A DNA stretch of 58,888 bases from a virus, in IMG/VR virus record IMGVR_UViG_3300044691_000290, positions 1 through 58,888 of that record; one strand, 5' to 3'. A program made the position numbers and the translations under genes. The notes below the pieces were generated by a model. It saw nothing but the letters and a program-made list of their open reading frames with translations. It had not been told where the DNA came from and made no database searches. Positions 42,144 through 49,729 of this stretch are shown here, in pieces. Position 1 is the first letter of the stretch, and every line of letters begins with the position of its first letter.

Positions 42144-42845
42144 ATGGCTAAAGTCACATTAGACGGCAGAGAGTTCCGCACGGTAGGGGAGGCGAAACAA
42201 TTTCTTCAAACCAAAATGAAGGGATACGCTCTAAATCAACCTGTTCCGGACGAAGATTGTCCGATTTGGTTTAGTTATCTCCAAAAACACGAATGGTTCG
42301 AGAAGTATGTCGAATTCGGCATTCATCGATTTGTCTTTGTAAAAAACGAGAAATTCCCAACAAGCGGAATGGCCGTTGAGAATCGATCGGGAGAAAGATG
42401 GCCGTTTAGCTATCACAAATATCTCGACGGAAAGCCGCTAACGAAGTTGACCAGGGTCAAAGTGGCCCTTCGTATGGAGATCACGTCGCAGATCGACGAA
42501 TTCAGAAACAAGATTTTTGAAGGTAATCCGATCGTTCCGTGCGCACTCACCGGCCAACTATTGAACATGGGCCAGTGCGATGTGCATCACAGCGGCAAGC
42601 CGTTCGTACAAATAGCGGACGAATTTCTTGAAATGAACAGACACGTTTGGTGCGGGATAGAGACGGAGTCTGTCGGCAAGACCGGACATCGTTTGCTCGA
42701 TCGGAACATTGCTGCCGCGTGGGCAGACTTCCATCGAGCCAATTCGGTTCTTCAAATCACCTCACGAAAAGTGAACCAAAAAATCGGCTCCGGCGGATAT
42801 CGGATGCTGTTCGAGGAGCCTATTCCGATTCCGCCGCCATATTGA
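42144..42845 (+). CDS. DUF3223 HNH-like protein ending -PPY
   Basis: 233 residues. The N-terminal segment (VTLDGREFRTVGEAKQFLQTKM) and the LDVHH-like core CALTGQLLNMGQCDVHHSGKPFVQIADEFLE match the DUF3223 family, which I recall as HNH-endonuclease-like. Central Cys...TG...DVHH provides possible metal/catalytic residues. May nick near the origin, or be a homing/recombination nuclease. Base use is more AT-rich than its neighbours, suggesting transfer. Ends -IPIPPPY. Confidence 0.7.
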   Translation: MAKVTLDGREFRTVGEAKQFLQTKMKGYALNQPVPDEDCPIWFSYLQKHEWFEKYVEFGIHRFVFVKNEKFPTSGMAVENRSGERWPFSYHKYLDGKPLTKLTRVKVALRMEITSQIDEFRNKIFEGNPIVPCALTGQLLNMGQCDVHHSGKPFVQIADEFLEMNRHVWCGIETESVGKTGHRLLDRNIAAAWADFHRANSVLQITSRKVNQKIGSGGYRMLFEEPIPIPPPY

Positions 42846-42870
42846 AAACTTATATGTTGAATTTACGACG

Positions 42871-42900
42871 AGCCGCTCCGAGATGGGCGGCTTTTTCTTT
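42871..42900 (+). terminator. Intrinsic terminator after DUF3223 gene
   Basis: AGCCGC (42871-42876) pairs with GCGGCT (42887-42892), then TTTTCTTT. Perfect 6-base stem with a 10-base loop. Confidence 0.8.
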
Positions 42901-43261
42901 GGCTGCCGGCAGTATGCGTTTTGCAACCCATGTGAGGTATACATGATGATATGCCTCCCACTGGTTGTCAACATTTCCGTTTTTGGCTGTCAACATGTAT
43001 TTGGTGTTCCGTCGTTTCCTTTGTGATTTCAATGCTTTGGACGTCTGGACACCTAGAACGTCTATTTCCTAAGGAGGCCCAGCCACGGGGCGATATGTAC
43101 CCCCTAGTACAGAACTATTTCTACTCCCATAAACTTCTATAGAAAAGGTGGTTCTAGGTGTTCTAGACGTCCAACCCACTGAATGGAAAAAGGAATTCGG
43201 TGGACACCTAGCAGAATCTAGCCGTTCCAGGCGTTCCGGCCCTCCGAAGCAAACTTACCTG
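42901..43261. other. Gene-free repeat-rich segment, possible replication origin
   Basis: No credible gene. TGTCAACAT occurs at 42966 and 42988, 22 bases apart, around a TTTCCGTTTTTGG that resembles the promoter element. TTGGACGTCT...CACCTAGAAC (43037-43059) is inverted at 43151-43174 with about 20 matches of 23. GGACACCTAG recurs directly at 43047 and 43202. The stretch is more AT-rich than the surroundings and lies downstream of the primase-helicase. Confidence 0.5.
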
Positions 43262-43289
43262 TTGACTTTCCGTTTCGGCGCGATAAAGT
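43262..43289 (+). promoter_or_regulatory. Phage promoter element, copy 8
   Basis: TTGACTTTCCGTTTCGG, 16-base spacer, TAAAGT; divergent in its middle from consensus but with intact ends. Confidence 0.75.
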
Positions 43290-43320
43290 CCCACTAGGTT
43301 CACAGAGGAGGCACCAGGCC

Positions 43321-43512
43321 ATGGTATGCGACACATGCGAAGCATACACCGCTAACCCCGAAGACGAGTATGGCGAGCACATCTGCGACAACTGTGCACA
43401 GAACGCCGCCGAGCGTGCATGGGAGCGCCACTGCGAAGATTTCCACGACGGGGGCGCGTCAGGGTGGCGCACGCTGGCCGAGCGGCAGGCAGACGCTAGG
43501 AGGCTGAAGTGA
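43321..43512 (+). CDS. Zinc-ribbon small protein
   Basis: 63 residues with CDTC...CDNC (residues about 3-24) and a basic helix (NAAERAWERHCEDFHDGG). Strong AGAGGAGG. First gene of the small-gene train; GTGA-coupled to the next. Confidence 0.65.
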   Translation: MVCDTCEAYTANPEDEYGEHICDNCAQNAAERAWERHCEDFHDGGASGWRTLAERQADARRLK

Positions 43513-44000
43513 CGCCCCCCGAACTCGCCCAGCGCCTCGCCGCCCTAGACTGGTCCAACACGAGCCTGCAGCACCAGCTCGCTGTGGCGTGCGCAATCTC
43601 TAGCCTCAAAGGAATGCCCCATGACGATTCGCTACGAGATCAATACGAAACAGCGCAGCGGGAAGAGGGTCGCGCCATGACCGCAACCATCCTGCCCTTC
43701 CCCTCTCGAGTGCCCCAGCCCGCGCGTCCCAGCTTCCCCCCTCCCCTCGCCGTGCCCCGCCCTCGCACTGTCACCCTCCTGACCTTGGAGGGCGCCCCGT
43801 TCGCCAGCGCCGGCTTCCTGCCTGGCGATCCCGGCGCCCCGTGGGCATGGATCCAGAGCGTGGTGGCGGAACAGTGGGGCGTCGAGGAGGACGCTGTGGG
43901 CACGTTGGAGTCGGAAGAGGGGGACTTTGTGACGGTCGACGGGCTGCCGATGTATCGGGTGGCGCTGCCCGCCCCTGCCGCCCCCAACCTTTCCTGTTGA
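43509..44000 (+). CDS. Hypothetical protein, Pro-rich middle
   Basis: 163 residues. Helical N-terminus (LAQRLAALDWSNTSLQHQLAVACAI), disordered Pro-rich segment (residues about 60-90), then an acidic folded C-terminus. Two internal Met starts could mean the C-terminal domain is also made separately. Stop is the TGA of promoter copy 9. Confidence 0.55.
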   Translation: MTPPELAQRLAALDWSNTSLQHQLAVACAISSLKGMPHDDSLRDQYETAQREEGRAMTATILPFPSRVPQPARPSFPPPLAVPRPRTVTLLTLEGAPFASAGFLPGDPGAPWAWIQSVVAEQWGVEEDAVGTLESEEGDFVTVDGLPMYRVALPAPAAPNLSC

Positions 44001-44024
44001 CTTTCCGCATTAATGCGATACAAC
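43997..44024 (+). promoter_or_regulatory. Phage promoter element, copy 9
   Basis: TTGACTTTCCGCATTAAT, 16-base spacer, TACAAC. Confidence 0.8.
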
Positions 44025-44047
44025 CTTTCCAAACCTAAGGAACGACC

Positions 44048-44866
44048 ATGCAAATCACGATAGAAGTAGCGCGCAAGGTACTTGAAATCATAGACGCTGG
44101 CCTCGTGCGCGGTGTCGGCGATCCCCGCCCCGGCGCCATGTGTGTCGAGGCAGCGGTTTGTTTCGCTCTCGATTTGCCGCATGGTGACGATCCGCAGTGT
44201 GTATCGCGCGCCCTCCGAGCGCTCAAGATCAAACTCAACGATTCGAACTGGTCATCGCCGGGCGCGCGAGCCAAAGGGTTGCGCCGACTCGCAGTTGCGC
44301 AGCTCGGTTCGCGTGACGCGCTTGACGATCGGGAATTTACGAAGCGGGTCGCAAAACTCGCTATCCAAACGAGTGTGCCGATTGCGCTTCGGGCTGCGGC
44401 ATCGATTCACAAAAACCCGATTCATGCGCAAGCACTGCGCGATGCGGCGAATGTATGCGAGCGTGAAGGGACGCGCGATTCAGTTTTAGCGGCAAAGAAA
44501 ATCACCAACGCCGCCTACGCCGACGCCGCCGCCGCCTACGCCGACGCCGCCGCCGCCTACGCCGACGCCGCCGCCGCCTACGCCGACGCCGCCGCCGCCG
44601 CCTACGACGCCGCCGCCGCCTACGCCGCCGCCGCCGCCGCCGCCTACGACGCCGCCGCCGCCTACGCCGACGCCGCCGACGCCGCCTACGACGCCGCCGC
44701 CGCCTACGCCGCCGCCGCCGCCTACGCCGCCGACGCCGCCGACGCCGCCTACGCCAACACACGCGACAAGCACCTTAGCGAATTCGCAGAAGGCGTCGTG
44801 CAAATCCTGATCGAAATGAAAGTGCCGGGCTGTCAGTGGTTGCCACTAACGGAGGTTGCGGCGTGA
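44048..44866 (+). CDS. Helical protein with Ala/Tyr/Asp repeat array
   Basis: 272 residues. Residues 1-150 are helical and ordinary. Residues 155-236 consist almost entirely of A, Y and D in AAAYAD and AAYDAAAAYA units; a 35-residue helical tail follows (DKHLSEFAEGVVQILIEMKVPG). The long Ala helix could form a rod, with Tyr every six or so residues on one face. Whether the array has a function is unclear; similar arrays occur in phage proteins of unknown role. Confidence 0.65.
   Translation: MQITIEVARKVLEIIDAGLVRGVGDPRPGAMCVEAAVCFALDLPHGDDPQCVSRALRALKIKLNDSNWSSPGARAKGLRRLAVAQLGSRDALDDREFTKRVAKLAIQTSVPIALRAAASIHKNPIHAQALRDAANVCEREGTRDSVLAAKKITNAAYADAAAAYADAAAAYADAAAAYADAAAAAYDAAAAYAAAAAAAYDAAAAYADAADAAYDAAAAYAAAAAYAADAADAAYANTRDKHLSEFAEGVVQILIEMKVPGCQWLPLTEVAA
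44510..44755 (+). repeat. Coding tandem repeat, GCC/TAC/GAC codons only
   Basis: 82 consecutive codons are GCC (Ala), TAC (Tyr) or GAC (Asp) with no synonymous alternatives. An 18-base unit GCCGCCGCCTACGCCGAC recurs with length variants. The lack of codon drift means recent slippage expansion. Confidence 0.9.
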
Positions 44867-45045
44867 CCAGCCAACAGCAAGCCGACGAAATGCTCGCCGA
44901 GCACCGCGCTCGCAGGGAGGCCGTCATCGCAACCGTGATGCGCACCGGCATCACCTGCTACCCAAGTGGCTACGCCAACAAGGAAGGCTGTCTGCTGTGC
45001 CGGAAGGGACCGTGCCGCGGACCTGTGGAGAAGTACGAGTCGTGA
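44863..45045 (+). CDS. Small Cys-containing protein
   Basis: 60 residues from GTG (GTGA overlap). Helical start (SQQQADEMLAEHRARREAVIATVMR) followed by CYPSGYANKEGCLLCRKGPC, a possible zinc knuckle. GTGA-coupled to the next gene. Confidence 0.6.
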   Translation: MTSQQQADEMLAEHRARREAVIATVMRTGITCYPSGYANKEGCLLCRKGPCRGPVEKYES

Positions 45046-45224
45046 CGCTTCATCAGCTCCGAGAATTGGTGGCTATTCAGGCCGAAGATGAAGCGTTGTG
45101 GGCGCCAGCCGCACGGATTGAAACGGGATACGCGCAACAAGCCTTGCGCTATCTCACTCGCGCCATTGAGGGCGAATGGACGTTTGAACAGACACGAGAC
45201 GCAATTCGGGAGATGATGCCATGA
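45042..45224 (+). CDS. Small helical protein
   Basis: 60 residues (VTLHQLRELVAIQAEDEALWAPAARIE...), mostly helical. Coupled to both neighbours. Unknown. Confidence 0.6.
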   Translation: MTLHQLRELVAIQAEDEALWAPAARIETGYAQQALRYLTRAIEGEWTFEQTRDAIREMMP

Positions 45225-45448
45225 CACGAGATGAAGCACTAAAGCGGGCGCGCTCGCGCGGATTTACCAGTAGCGCAAATGATTGGATCGGCCTTTTTGA
45301 AGACCTCGGTATGCTCGAACTGGAGGATCCAGTCGAGAAGAGGCTGATCACGATAATCCGCGATAATCCGCGACTCGACCACATCGCGCCGGTTGATGTA
45401 TTGAACGCGATCGCGTTGGCTGGTCTCAAACTGGTGGACGCGAAGTGA
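45221..45448 (+). CDS. Small hypothetical protein
   Basis: 75 residues, helical and acidic (DWIGLFEDLGMLELEDPVEKRLITIIRDN). ATGA/GTGA-coupled. Unknown. Confidence 0.6.
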   Translation: MTRDEALKRARSRGFTSSANDWIGLFEDLGMLELEDPVEKRLITIIRDNPRLDHIAPVDVLNAIALAGLKLVDAK

Positions 45449-45843
45449 CCCCCGGCCGACGCGGTTGGATCGTTCTCGCCCTCCTCGCCTTTGCCGCCAC
45501 TGGCGCGGCATGGGGCCACGACCACGAGCACCCGGAGCTTGATGCGTGGTACGCCGGCCTGATGCAACCGGATCAGCCGCTTGTGTCGTGCTGCGGCGCT
45601 GCAGACGCCTATTGGGCGGACGAGATTCACGTTCGCGACGGGAAGACGTTTGCAGTGATTACGGACGACCGGGAAGACGCGCCGCTCGGAAGGCCACACG
45701 TCGACGTGGGGACGGAAGTCGAGATTCCGAATTACAAGCTGAAGTTCGATCGGGGTAATCCTACGGGTCACGGCGTGCTGTTCATGCGCCATGGCATCTA
45801 TGGCGACTACGTATTCTGTTTTGTGCAAGCGGGAGGTGTGTAG
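45445..45843 (+). CDS. Secreted periplasmic protein
   Basis: 132 residues. Signal peptide (GRRGWIVLALLAFAATGAAWG), then HDHEHPELDAWYAGLMQPDQPLVSCCGAADAYWADE and a C-terminal FVQAGGV. The pattern HPELDxWYxxL...CC matches a family of exported proteins common in Hyphomicrobiales genomes and their phages. Function unknown; the paired Cys suggest metal or disulfide. Confidence 0.7.
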   Translation: MTPGRRGWIVLALLAFAATGAAWGHDHEHPELDAWYAGLMQPDQPLVSCCGAADAYWADEIHVRDGKTFAVITDDREDAPLGRPHVDVGTEVEIPNYKLKFDRGNPTGHGVLFMRHGIYGDYVFCFVQAGGV

Positions 45844-45845
45844 CC

Positions 45846-45974
45846 GTGCTGACATGGGCATTCGTCTGGTACATGGTCAAAACCAGTAGCCACAGCTCAA
45901 TGGGGCACATCATCCCCATGGGCTGCGACGTGGCCATTTTCTATTACATCGCATGTGCGGCGGGGCACACGTGA
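45846..45974 (+). CDS. 42-residue membrane-associated peptide
   Basis: MLTWAFVWYMVKTSSHSSMG... followed by CDVAIFYYIACAAGHT. Two short hydrophobic segments. GTG start; GTGA overlap with the next gene supports translation. Confidence 0.5.
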   Translation: MLTWAFVWYMVKTSSHSSMGHIIPMGCDVAIFYYIACAAGHT

Positions 45975-46219
45975 CACCACCTCTCTCTCCCACCCAAACC
46001 GCCTTCCTCGCTTTCCACACCCAGCCACCCGAAGCGTGGCGCTGGCACTTTCTTGGCACGCAGCTCCGTGCGTCCCGTGCTGGCGCCTCTGCCACGATCT
46101 GGCATGGCGACCTGGAGCACCTGGTCCGGCTGGGCCTGATGACGTTCGGCTTGGGCTGTGCCGACGTTCACCTGACGCAACGTGGTGCGGATACGCTGCA
46201 CGAGATGGAGGAAGCGTGA
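45971..46219 (+). CDS. Small winged-helix-like protein
   Basis: 82 residues from GTG 45971. Pattern (IWHGDLEHLVRLGLMTFGLGCADVHLTQRGADTLHEME) resembles the wing and recognition helix of a MarR-like domain. Possibly a transcription regulator. Coupled to both neighbours. Confidence 0.55.
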   Translation: MTPPLSPTQTAFLAFHTQPPEAWRWHFLGTQLRASRAGASATIWHGDLEHLVRLGLMTFGLGCADVHLTQRGADTLHEMEEA

Positions 46220-46401
46220 CACGAATCAAACGAGTCACTCTGAAGAATCGGAGCGATGCGGTTGCGCCGATTTGCTTTCGCGGCGTTATTGAAGACGGCG
46301 ATTTGGGCATGGCTGAGTTTCGCTTTGAGAGACTTATTTACATATTTGAGCGGGACGGCTCGACTTCTGCCTATCCGCAGTACGTGAGGGCCGATGCGTA
46401 G
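46216..46401 (+). CDS. Small beta-rich protein
   Basis: 61 residues (RIKRVTLKNRSDAVAPICFRGVIEDGDLGMAEFRFERLIYIFERDG). Four or five strands, SH3-like. Unknown. Confidence 0.55.
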   Translation: MTRIKRVTLKNRSDAVAPICFRGVIEDGDLGMAEFRFERLIYIFERDGSTSAYPQYVRADA

Positions 46402-46639
46402 CCCTCTACGCGCGTTCATCGATGCTGTTGAATTGCCAAACCACGAAACTGCGATTCGCAATCTGGACTACTCAAATCCGCGTTTGAGGATCGAGCGACC
46501 CGGCGGCATCGTGTACGTCCGCGCGATGCCTCTCGAATGGTTGCGACAGAATAATCCATTGTATCGGTCGCTGCTCGCTAGAAGCGTACCCAACCGCCTC
46601 TACGGCACAACCCTAACCGACGAAGGTGAAGCGATATGA
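46394..46639 (+). CDS. Small hypothetical protein ending EGEAI
   Basis: 81 residues, beginning 8 bases before the previous stop. The last codons (DEGEAI) and stop region repeat those of the next gene (see the junction repeat). Unknown function. Confidence 0.55.
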   Translation: MRSPLRAFIDAVELPNHETAIRNLDYSNPRLRIERPGGIVYVRAMPLEWLRQNNPLYRSLLARSVPNRLYGTTLTDEGEAI

Positions 46640-46824
46640 CCCCCGAACCCGTTTGGGAAATAGTAACTACTGCTGCGGATGCACCACATACCACGCGACT
46701 CCCCGTTCCCGGTGGCTGGTTGTATGTGATCGGCTATGGCAAACCAACCGTGTGTTTCGTTCCGCGTCCGCCCGAACGCTTGTTCCATTTCAAAAGCAAG
46801 TTCGACGAAGGTGAAGCGATCTAA
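46636..46824 (+). CDS. Small hypothetical protein ending KSKFDEGEAI
   Basis: 62 residues, ATGA-coupled. Central strand WLYVIGYGKPTVCFVPRP. The C-terminal FHFKSKFD is repeated in the gene ending at 49125. Unknown function. Confidence 0.55.
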   Translation: MTPEPVWEIVTTAADAPHTTRLPVPGGWLYVIGYGKPTVCFVPRPPERLFHFKSKFDEGEAI

Positions 46825-47198
46825 TGGACAAACTGCGCGCTCATAGTCTCGTATATCTGGCAAGCCCCTACACCAAATACCCTGCCGGATTTCACATGGC
46901 GGCGGTCGACGCGGCATGCATCGCAGCGAATCTGATGCGCGAAGGCGTCAAGATATATTCGCCGATCGCACACACTCACCCGTTGGCGCTTTACGGCAAT
47001 CTAGACCCGCTTGACCATTCCATATGGCTGCCGTTCGACGAGACAATCATGAACCTGGCCGATGCTTGTTGCGTCGCTGCGGATATGACCGGATGGGAAA
47101 CAAGCTTCGGCGTTGGGCACGAGATTTCGCATTTTTGGAAACGAGAAAAGCCGGTCTATCGCCTGTGCGGAGGTGTCGTTTCGATTCACGCTAAATAG
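46824..47198 (+). CDS. DUF1937 / deoxyribosyltransferase-like protein
   Basis: 124 residues. VYLASPYTKYPAGFHMAAVDAACIAANLMREGVKIYSPIAHTHPLA, then DETIMNLADACCVAADMTGWETSFGVGHEI, follow the nucleoside 2-deoxyribosyltransferase-like Rossmann pattern of DUF1937. In phages, such proteins may act in nucleotide salvage or modification. The usual catalytic Glu could be the one in GVGHEI. Confidence 0.75.
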   Translation: MDKLRAHSLVYLASPYTKYPAGFHMAAVDAACIAANLMREGVKIYSPIAHTHPLALYGNLDPLDHSIWLPFDETIMNLADACCVAADMTGWETSFGVGHEISHFWKREKPVYRLCGGVVSIHAK

Positions 47199-47201
47199 TT
47201 G

Positions 47202-47229
47202 TTGACTTTCCGTTTTAATACGGTACGTT
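47202..47229 (+). promoter_or_regulatory. Phage promoter element, copy 10
   Basis: TTGACTTTCCGTTTTAAT, 16-base spacer, TACGTT. Confidence 0.85.
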
Positions 47230-47260
47230 CGAAACGACACCGCAACCCTCGGAGGCTCCC

Positions 47261-47338
47261 ATGAACTGGCCACTGATTGACGCTCTCGTGCTGAACGCGG
47301 CGGTTTGGTTCGTCGTGGTGTGGTGGGTGACGGCATGA
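47261..47338 (+). CDS. 25-residue membrane peptide
   Basis: MNWPLIDALVLNAAVWFVVVWWVTA: one membrane segment, good GGAGG ribosome-binding site, ATGA-coupled to the exonuclease gene. Function unknown. Confidence 0.6.
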   Translation: MNWPLIDALVLNAAVWFVVVWWVTA

Positions 47339-47901
47339 CCCACATCATGTGCGACATAGAGACCTTGGGCACACGCCCCGGCGCGATCATCCTTTCCTGC
47401 GCGTTTGTCCGCTTCTCCGACGAGGCGCATACGACGCTGAACCTGTCTGTGCCCGACCAGGAGGCGTTGGGCCTGACTCGCGATCCCAGCACCGAAGCAT
47501 GGTGGGCGCAGCAGGATCCCGCTGCGTGGGCACACGCGACGCAAGGAGCGGTCCCGCTCCGCGACGCGCTACAGCACTTCGCAACGTGGCTCGCTTGGGC
47601 CGCGCCGGCAGGAGACGCGCTGATCTGGTGCCACGGCGCAGGCTTCGACGCGCCGCTCTTGGAGGCCGTCTACCGCGCTGCGTCTCTACCGTGCCCGTGG
47701 AAGTTTTGGGGCGTGCGCGACACACGAACGCTGTACGACCTCGCCGGCATCAACGTGAAAGACTACGCGGTCCCGCCGCCGCATGTCGCGCTCAATGACG
47801 CGATCGGACAGACGCGGGCTGCGAATGCGGCACTGGCTGTGTTGGCTGGCAAGAGAGGCTTGGTTTGGTGGTCGCATGAACGCTTACAACATGGGTGTTG
47901 A
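47335..47901 (+). CDS. DnaQ-like 3'-5' exonuclease
   Basis: 188 residues from ATG 47335. Exonuclease motifs: CDIETLG (DxE), WCHGAGFDAPLLEAVY (ExoII), HVALNDAIGQTRAANA (HxxxxD). This is a stand-alone DEDDh exonuclease, of the DUF5051/ExoX type, for processing or proofreading. Its 3' end overlaps a small membrane peptide gene. Confidence 0.85.
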   Translation: MTHIMCDIETLGTRPGAIILSCAFVRFSDEAHTTLNLSVPDQEALGLTRDPSTEAWWAQQDPAAWAHATQGAVPLRDALQHFATWLAWAAPAGDALIWCHGAGFDAPLLEAVYRAASLPCPWKFWGVRDTRTLYDLAGINVKDYAVPPPHVALNDAIGQTRAANAALAVLAGKRGLVWWSHERLQHGC

Positions 47902-47992
47902 TTTGGAAATGTTCGACGTGGTGGCGATTGGCGGCCTCGTGGCTCTTTTTCTCCTCGCCGTACTGGTACTCTTATGGGGGCTACGTGGCTGA
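47876..47992 (+). CDS. 38-residue membrane peptide
   Basis: MNAYNMGVDLEMFDVVAIGG... with one membrane segment (ALFLLAVLVLLWGL). Overlaps both neighbours out of frame. Probably real because of the clean transmembrane profile. Confidence 0.5.
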   Translation: MNAYNMGVDLEMFDVVAIGGLVALFLLAVLVLLWGLRG

Positions 47993-48140
47993 TTGCAGCG
48001 CCAGAGCGACACAAGACGGCTACCGCTGCGAGCGGTGCAATATCCGCTGGGATCGGGATGACGCGCGCGAGTGCGTGCTGGTGGAAGCGGCGCTGCCCTA
48101 CAAGAGCGCGCTGGCGCCGGATTGGAGTCGCCCGGCATGA
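47985..48140 (+). CDS. Small CxxC protein
   Basis: 51 residues from GTG. CSARATQDGYRCERCNIRWDRDDARECVL: four Cys that may bind one zinc. ATGA-coupled downstream. Confidence 0.5.
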   Translation: MADCSARATQDGYRCERCNIRWDRDDARECVLVEAALPYKSALAPDWSRPA

Positions 48141-48370
48141 CACGCGGCTACATGCAAATCGTCGAAGGTGATTGGATCGAGCCGGCGCAGGAAGGTTTCG
48201 TTGACCAATGCTGCGATTGCGGGCTCGTGCATGTGATTGACTTTGCCGTGATCGATAAGCGGACGCGAAAGCGTGTGCCATATGTCCAGGTGCAATTCAA
48301 ATTACACGTTGACCGTCGAAAGACCGCAGCGTCGCGTCGGAAGCTGAAATTTAGTAAGGAGCGGGAATGA
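48137..48370 (+). CDS. Small zinc-binding protein
   Basis: 77 residues. CCDCGLVHVIDF plus a basic C-terminal region (LHVDRRKTAASRRKLKF). Resembles small phage zinc-ribbon proteins with a nucleic-acid-binding tail. Confidence 0.6.
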   Translation: MTRGYMQIVEGDWIEPAQEGFVDQCCDCGLVHVIDFAVIDKRTRKRVPYVQVQFKLHVDRRKTAASRRKLKFSKERE

Positions 48371-48373
48371 AAA

Positions 48374-48952
48374 ATGGCACGCATCTTAAGTGAGCGAGAT
48401 AGCGCCAATTGCACGCATGGCATTTCATTCTCAGAGAGATGCGGTCAATGCGTGACTGAGACAGAGCGCCGCTATCCGAATATGAACAAGCCCGATTCGC
48501 CATACACCATCCAAGAGGTGGACGCGACTCGGCCCGAGTATGCTGCGGCAATCCACGCCTTCAACGCCCTTTTCCCCGATGACTTCGTACCGCTCCAGCC
48601 GCGTCACCTTGGCGCTGGCACGTATTGGTGGCTGGTCACGGTTGGCCCCGCGATCATCGCATTCGCAGGCATGGTGCCGTTTGAGCCATTCCCGCGGTGC
48701 GGCTACCTGAAGCGCGCGGCTGTGCTGCCGGCGTACCGTGGCAAGGGGCTGCAGGGACGCCTGATGGCTGCGCGTCTCACCCGCGCGGCAGAGGCCACGG
48801 ACTGGACGCATATCGTATCAGAATGCGCCGTGACGAACGTCGCGAGCGCTAACAACTTCATTCGCGCCGGGTTTCGCCTCGTCGAGCCCGAACGTGTTTG
48901 GGACAAGGAAAATCTGGTGTGGAGCCGGGCGGTGGATCGGGGTGCGACATGA
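48374..48952 (+). CDS. GNAT-family acetyltransferase
   Basis: 192 residues with AAGGAG before the start. After about 45 residues (including CTHGISFSERCGQC, a possible zinc ribbon) a full GNAT domain follows: IIAFAGMVPFEP, the acetyl-CoA loop AAVLPAYRGKGLQGRLM, and the ANNFIRAGFRLVEP end. The fusion of a Cys cluster to GNAT is unusual. Target unknown; a host protein or small molecule are both possible. Confidence 0.8.
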   Translation: MARILSERDSANCTHGISFSERCGQCVTETERRYPNMNKPDSPYTIQEVDATRPEYAAAIHAFNALFPDDFVPLQPRHLGAGTYWWLVTVGPAIIAFAGMVPFEPFPRCGYLKRAAVLPAYRGKGLQGRLMAARLTRAAEATDWTHIVSECAVTNVASANNFIRAGFRLVEPERVWDKENLVWSRAVDRGAT

Positions 48953-49125
48953 CCATGCCATATTTATACAACGGACAAGAGTTCGTCGATTTGAGCGCGG
49001 ATGAATTCAGGCGAGTAAACAGGGCCGCGAATAATCTCGGTTTGATGGCGTTCGTCACGATGATTCGCGAAAGGGACGAAGGCAAACTGATTTCGTTCCA
49101 TCTCAAAAGCAAGTTCGACGCATGA
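48949..49125 (+). CDS. Small helical protein ending KSKFDA
   Basis: 58 residues (MTMPYLYNGQEFVDLSADEFRRVNRAANNLGLMAFVTMI...). Its last codons are the junction repeat found elsewhere. ATGA-coupled downstream. Confidence 0.55.
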   Translation: MTMPYLYNGQEFVDLSADEFRRVNRAANNLGLMAFVTMIRERDEGKLISFHLKSKFDA

Positions 49126-49316
49126 CGCCCCTAACGCACCGCACCTGCTCAACGTGCGGCCATTGGCGCTACCCAGCGCCCGCCACCGCGCCGGACGAGG
49201 ATACCGTGAACGCGCTTTGCTCCATCCAGAACGTGCTTAAGAGAGGCGGCGACAAGTGCAGCAAGTGGACCAAAGTGGAGCCGGAGCCGGTCGAGACGTG
49301 GGAGACCTGGCTTTAG
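49122..49316 (+). CDS. Small zinc-ribbon protein
   Basis: 64 residues: CSTCGHWRYP...CSIQ...GGDKCSKWT, a compact four-Cys ribbon. Ends ETWETWL. Unknown. Confidence 0.6.
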   Translation: MTPLTHRTCSTCGHWRYPAPATAPDEDTVNALCSIQNVLKRGGDKCSKWTKVEPEPVETWETWL

Positions 49317-49429
49317 CGGCCGGAGCCACGGTGCTGGGCGACCCTCCGCACTACCTCCTGACGGCCGAGCAGCTTGCTGCGTTCGTGGTTTTGGTGGCGC
49401 CCCTGGCCGTCCCTGCGCCTCCATATTGA
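49298..49429 (+). CDS. 43-residue protein ending -PAPPY
   Basis: Reading frame from GTG 49298 with GGAG upstream, overlapping the previous gene by 19 bases. Sequence (VGDLALAAGATVLGDPPHYLLTAEQLAAFVVLVAPLAVPAPPY) has an internal PPHY and the -PPY C-terminus. Supported mainly by that motif and by filling the gap to 49448. Could begin later at GTG 49331. Confidence 0.45.
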   Translation: MGDLALAAGATVLGDPPHYLLTAEQLAAFVVLVAPLAVPAPPY

Positions 49430-49447
49430 CCGAACATTGAGGATACC

Positions 49448-49729
49448 ATGGACAATATACGGCGAGCCTGCCTTCTTATTTCCCGTTCGAACGGTGGCAT
49501 AAATCGCGACCGAAGCGAATCAAGGGTGCTGCGCGAGATGCAGCATTTTCTTGATCTATGCGCCTACCGAGACGAATTGCCAGCCATTGATGCTTGGCTT
49601 GGCACCTTAGGAGCAGAACAATTCGAAACGGTCTGCGACGGCGAAATGTCGGAGGCGGACGCGATCTTGACGAGCGCGCCGCCCTTCACGAACACTTTGC
49701 TGAATGACTACTTCGAAGAAGTTTGCTGA
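49448..49729 (+). CDS. Small helical protein
   Basis: 93 residues, helical and acidic (VLREMQHFLDLCAYRDELPAIDAWLG). No family recognised. Confidence 0.6.
   Translation: MDNIRRACLLISRSNGGINRDRSESRVLREMQHFLDLCAYRDELPAIDAWLGTLGAEQFETVCDGEMSEADAILTSAPPFTNTLLNDYFEEVC

Noticed and set aside
42951-43142. 63-residue frame in the gene-free segment
   Set aside because: No ribosome-binding site, runs across the inverted repeat, and has unlikely composition; the segment is better explained as a repeat-rich regulatory or origin region.
44486-44803. Poly-Gly/Val and poly-Arg frames opposite the Ala/Tyr array
   Set aside because: Pure products of the triplet repeat on the other strand; no start signal and no plausible protein.
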